This document shows positions 17,679-20,524 of a DNA stretch of 20,524 nucleotides, piece by piece (positions within the stretch are counted from its first letter, which is position 1; each line of letters starts with the position of its first letter). The notes under the pieces were generated by a model. The model saw only the letters and a program-made list of their open reading frames with translations, had not been told where the DNA came from and did no database searches. The DNA is taken from assembly GCA_000969725.1 (NCBI GenBank), contig JXSR01S002658.1; one strand, written 5' to 3'. Made by a program: the position numbers and the translations under genes. This stretch comes from Ophiothrix spiculata. Taxonomy: Eukaryota; Echinodermata; Ophiuroidea; Amphilepidida; Ophiotrichidae.

Positions 17679-17882
17679 GCTATGCTTTGATCAACACCAA
17701 ATAGGCGGGCCTCTTCACATCGAGAATTGATACGTACAGATAAGCGCGTGCGTAGCTTGACACAGGCACAGCTGCAGGAGACGCAGCGCGCGTTGACCAT
17801 GTGACTCGTGCATCAGTATCTACGGCAAAGATGACGAAAAGCCTCATAATTCCCCCCTATTTAGTGTTGATCAAAGTATAGC
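17679..17882. mobile_element. Inverted-repeat element with GCTATGCTTTGATCAACA ends
   Basis: Left GCTATGCTTTGATCAACACC then AAATAGGCGGG; right CCCCCCTATTT then AGTGTTGATCAAAGTATAGC. These are inverted over about 30 bp with few mismatches. The interior is GC-richer than its surroundings (GCGCGTGCG, GCAGCGCGCG). The target duplication is unclear. Confidence 0.7.
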
Positions 17883-18981
17883 AATGTCAAATAATGATGC
17901 TTTGAGAAAGAGGAAGTCAAACTAGTATTATATATGCATTATAACAAAAAATTGATAAGATGATTATAGGTTAATAAATTCACATTTCATGTCTTGAGTG
18001 AAATGAAACAAAATCAATGCACATGCGCGCCCAATTTTGATTTGTCATATCTATGAAGCCCATAGACCTTTTCAAACCGATCTTTTCCGAAGATACCCGA
18101 AAGCTTGAACAAATTCCGATCATTTCTGGGAAATAAACAGTACCTCTGTGCCTCATCTTTTGACAAAGTTCGACACTGCGACAGTATGTTTCCAACAACG
18201 ACGAACGTTGCCGTTTTTATCATGCACTTTTGCGGTACTATTTCATTTTATTTCATTGTCGTCTGCCGACTGAAACTGCTGTGGCACTTGACCATGTTTT
18301 CCGAAGTTTTCCGATTGCTGTTTGAAAAAGTCTATAGAGGCTCAGAAGATTGGCGTTCCAATCCGTCATTGTCTGTGTAAATACAAGCCATCCTGTTTGG
18401 GTTGCCTTTACTTTATATATTTTCTACATTTTCTACAAAGCTGAATATTACGACTGGCTAGCTAGTACAAATGCTAACGCTAACACCAATACTAATACTT
18501 ACTCCACTACTTTAATATAAATCTAGAGTCAGTAAGGGATATGATCAATTTAGAGACAGGCGAATGCATTTTTTCCCTTACAAATTTAGCATTATTTGCA
18601 GCAAATATTCTGAATTTTCTCCAATATTGACAAAATGTGCACCTTTTTGGCCCAAATTTTAGAAACTTTTGAAAAGTAAACCAATAAAGGGATAAATTTT
18701 GCATAGTTCCATCAACAGTGTATTGATACTTTATACTTTTCTTGATATTTCATTGGGGGGGTGGGGGGGGGTGGCTCCTGCAAAAAATCTTTTACTCAAC
18801 ATATATTGGTTGGCAACTCTAATTTTAGTTTAATATATGAGGACATACTAACATCATAACACACTAATACCATTAGATACTAACACAATATCTAGCACCA
18901 ACAACTAACCAAAGAATTAATACCAATTACTACTAAAATTCAACATAAAATACATAATAAATGAACTAAATATCACAACAG

Positions 18982-19248
18982 GATCATACGACTACGGGTC
19001 AAGTACCTTTCCACGAGCTGCCGTCTCCAAAACAAGCAGTAGCAAACATCAGACGAAAACGAAAAGCCATCACAAGAGCAGTCACATGACCTCCGGTTTG
19101 GCCTCGTCAGCGGCGTATTCCAGTCATCATACGCTACCACGGGAAACCATCGATGCGAGTAAAGTGTTGATTTTGGGTAGAGCTGCAAGACAGGCTTTGC
19201 CACATAAGAAAAATGAGTTTACTATCGATGGAATGTATGCTGGGCCTG
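18982..19248 (+). CDS. FLN: Filamin exon 9: Ser/Lys/His-rich linker plus first half of a repeat
   Basis: Acceptor CACAACAG before 18982, donor GCCTG|GTAAGA at 19248/19249, phase 1 at both ends. The first 56 or so residues are a low-complexity, unstructured-looking linker (GSYDYGSSTFPR, then runs rich in Ser, Lys and His such as KTSSSKHQTKTKSHHKSSH). The last part, DASKVLILG to NEFTIDGMYAGPG, is strands A-B of a filamin repeat ending at the A-G-P-G border. Vertebrate filamins have flexible hinges between certain repeats, and the residues D-A-S-K-V commonly start a repeat, so a hinge-like role is reasonable by inference. Because exon 8 ends at the same place in the repeat, joining 8 to 9 gives two successive first halves. 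Exon 9 may therefore be an alternative exon, or an intervening exon lies outside my recognition. Confidence 0.85.
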
Positions 19249-20524
19249 GTAAGAACACATGCGTCAGATTTGTTTATCTGCTTTATTAAAAAAACAAAAC
19301 AAGAAACACAAGAAAAAAACAACACCCACATATCTATACATAAAATTGTACAAATAAGAATGAATTGTTTTAATATTTAAATAAAATCGTAACACAACAT
19401 ATTATTTTGACGTATATACATTAAACACTTAGTATTTATAAACACAGAAGTATACATTAAATAAAACTTGCATAAAGTAATAATCTGAGAATTAAACTTC
19501 AAAACTCAACAGGTGGTTGTCTGCCAGGAACCGGTGGTTCTGACCTAGTTGCAATTTTTCTGAAAAAAAAGGCAATAGCCCAGAACTGCTTGATCTGGAA
19601 GGTCAGTCGCCTGTTGACTTTTGAAGCAGCCCCTTGAATACTTTAGTTTACAGCTATTGATTACTCTGTGTCACATCACTACAGAATGTAATTAAATTGT
19701 CAAAAGTCAGACAACTTCATATGCTTATTGCTTTTAATCATTCATTTTGCTTTCATGTACCACAAATTTTGAGAACACTTGCAGATTTACTATCATAAAC
19801 ACGTTGATTTAGTTGTGGTATTGTTTTGGCCATCAAGTTATGGTTAAAAGAAAAACTGGAATCTCACATTTCTATTCACCCAATGCTTACATAAGATATT
19901 GGTCCATATTAGTGTAAACGCGAATATTTTCGCGCTCTGTAATTTTCCCGCACGGCCAATTTTTAACTTTTTTGTGCGTTTTTATTTTCGCGCACGTGAA
20001 CATCGGGCGAGTATGGAATTTCCTTCATAACAATTACACATTAATTTTCACGGTGCATTTATTTTTTGCGAACCCAATTTTGCGCGAAAAGTGCGAAAAC
20101 AAATGTAGCGCGAAAAATACCACTTACACAGTACTTGCTGCTCACTTTTGGGGCCACTTTAAAGGTGAAGACTCCTATATCGATTACTTTTTACTAATTG
20201 ACCTTTGTCTCTGAAATGCATTTTGTGAGTTTAATCCTTTAATAGTTTGCTTGTTGTTTGCTCGTAAGAGTTGCAAAATATGCAACTCTGGGGATGATGC
20301 TGAAAAATACATAAGAAATCAAAAATAGGTATAAATCCAATCAATTTCATCTCCAAAACTATAAAGAATTTGGAGGTGAAATTTTGGATTGATACATTCA
20401 GAAAAATATGGGCTTTAATATTACATGAATAAATGTACTACTGTGGGATGAGAATGTGATCGGAATCTATACCTTTAAAGCTTGTTTGAAAGTGGTCTCC
20501 CAAGCGAGCAGCTCTTTTGGAATG
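19249..20524 (+). other. Intron 9, 5' part (runs off the window)
   Basis: Donor GTAAGA. AT-rich to about 19500. A GT-rich block at 19512-19560 follows CAACAG but encodes nothing filamin-like. An inverted-repeat element lies at about 19911-20131. The block GGTCTCCCAAGCGAGCAG at 20494 echoes GGTCTCCCAAGCGAACAG at about 2027, so a dispersed repeat probably begins at the right edge. No exon for the second half of the repeat is seen before the end. Confidence 0.75.
19911..20131. repeat. Inverted-repeat element rich in TTTTCGCG motifs
   Basis: The left end TGTAAACGCGAATATTTTCG and right end CGCGAAAAATACCACTTACA are inverted with several mismatches. TTTCGCGC and GCGCGAAA words recur inside, for example at 19991 and 20083. 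Looks like a small non-autonomous element; boundaries approximate. Confidence 0.6.

Larger units (their letters stand above)
12961..18981 (+). other. Intron 8 (6.0 kb), dense in inverted-repeat elements
   Basis: Donor GTAAGG, acceptor ATCACAACAG, phase 1. In order it holds: the decayed exon 8 copy, the foldback that splits it, a 240-bp element, two CAGGGGTGTGA elements (one nested in another element), three TTAA-type elements, a 16-bp perfect palindrome (TTGCCTGGCCAGGCAA at 16669-16684), a second 'CTCATCAGA' element, and an element at about 17679-17882. From 17890 to 18980 I see only AT-rich sequence, a G-run at 18755-18772, and many TACTAAC-like words between 18470 and 18960. I searched for a strand C-G exon and found none. 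Confidence 0.8.

Noticed and set aside
18014-18380. Open frames on both strands (69 to 91 codons) in a GC-richer patch of intron 8
   Set aside because: Neither product shows a known motif, a signal sequence or a clean exon border. Overlapping frames on both strands suggest composition, not coding.
12961-18981. A missing exon for strands C-G between exons 8 and 9
   Set aside because: I read through the interval looking for a G-P-x-G or D-G-x-Y-x-V-x-Y-x-P pattern with splice borders and found none. Most of the interval is inverted-repeat elements. A divergent exon could still have escaped reading by eye.
19512-19600. Possible exon after CAACAG with a GTCAGT donor near 19600
   Set aside because: In the required phase it reads GGCLPGTGGSDLV and then lysine-rich sequence, with no resemblance to strands C-G of a filamin repeat, which is what must follow exon 9.

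Overview
The window is an internal stretch of an animal filamin gene on the + strand. Nine short exons (about 1.45 kb of coding sequence) sit in about 19 kb of AT-rich, repeat-filled intron. All nine have GT/AG borders and join in frame without a stop; intron 1 is phase 0 and the other seven are phase 1. The spliced product is a chain of filamin-type immunoglobulin repeats: the C-terminal part of one repeat (exon 1 and the start of exon 2), three whole repeats, the first half of a fifth (exon 8), then a Ser/Lys/His-rich linker followed by another first-half repeat (exon 9). The actin-binding domain, the start codon, the stop codon and the promoter all lie outside the window. I cannot assign repeat numbers. 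The intron style, with many small inverted-repeat elements and TAGGCCTAC motifs, suggests a marine invertebrate, perhaps a deuterostome such as an echinoderm or hemichordate. That is an impression, not a determination.

Layout: 1-337 upstream intron; exon 1 338-496; intron 1 (3.9 kb), which holds a 2.15-kb TTAA-bounded element carrying a giant pyrimidine tract, plus a second smaller TTAA element; exon 2 4383-4524, followed at once by a decayed partial copy of itself that is split by an inserted element; exon 3 6782-6952; intron 3 with two foldback elements and a nearly perfect 60-bp hairpin; exons 4 to 7 (8442-8588, 8962-9087, 9981-10127, 10867-10974); intron 7, which contains on the minus strand a likely first exon of a small secreted cysteine-rich peptide gene (11286-11508) and another foldback element; exon 8 12775-12960; intron 8 (6 kb), with a decayed copy of exon 8 split by a TTAA foldback element and a dense series of other elements; exon 9 18982-19248; downstream intron to the end.

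The points most worth a second look are: (1) exons 2 and 8 each have a decayed downstream copy, and each copy is broken by an insertion; (2) exon 9 repeats the half-domain already encoded by exon 8 after a linker, which suggests an alternatively included hinge; (3) about eight different inverted-repeat elements bounded by TTAA or a near match make up roughly a quarter of the window; (4) a possible nested antisense gene for a six-cysteine secreted peptide; (5) a roughly 0.9-kb intronic pyrimidine tract with only one AG dinucleotide.
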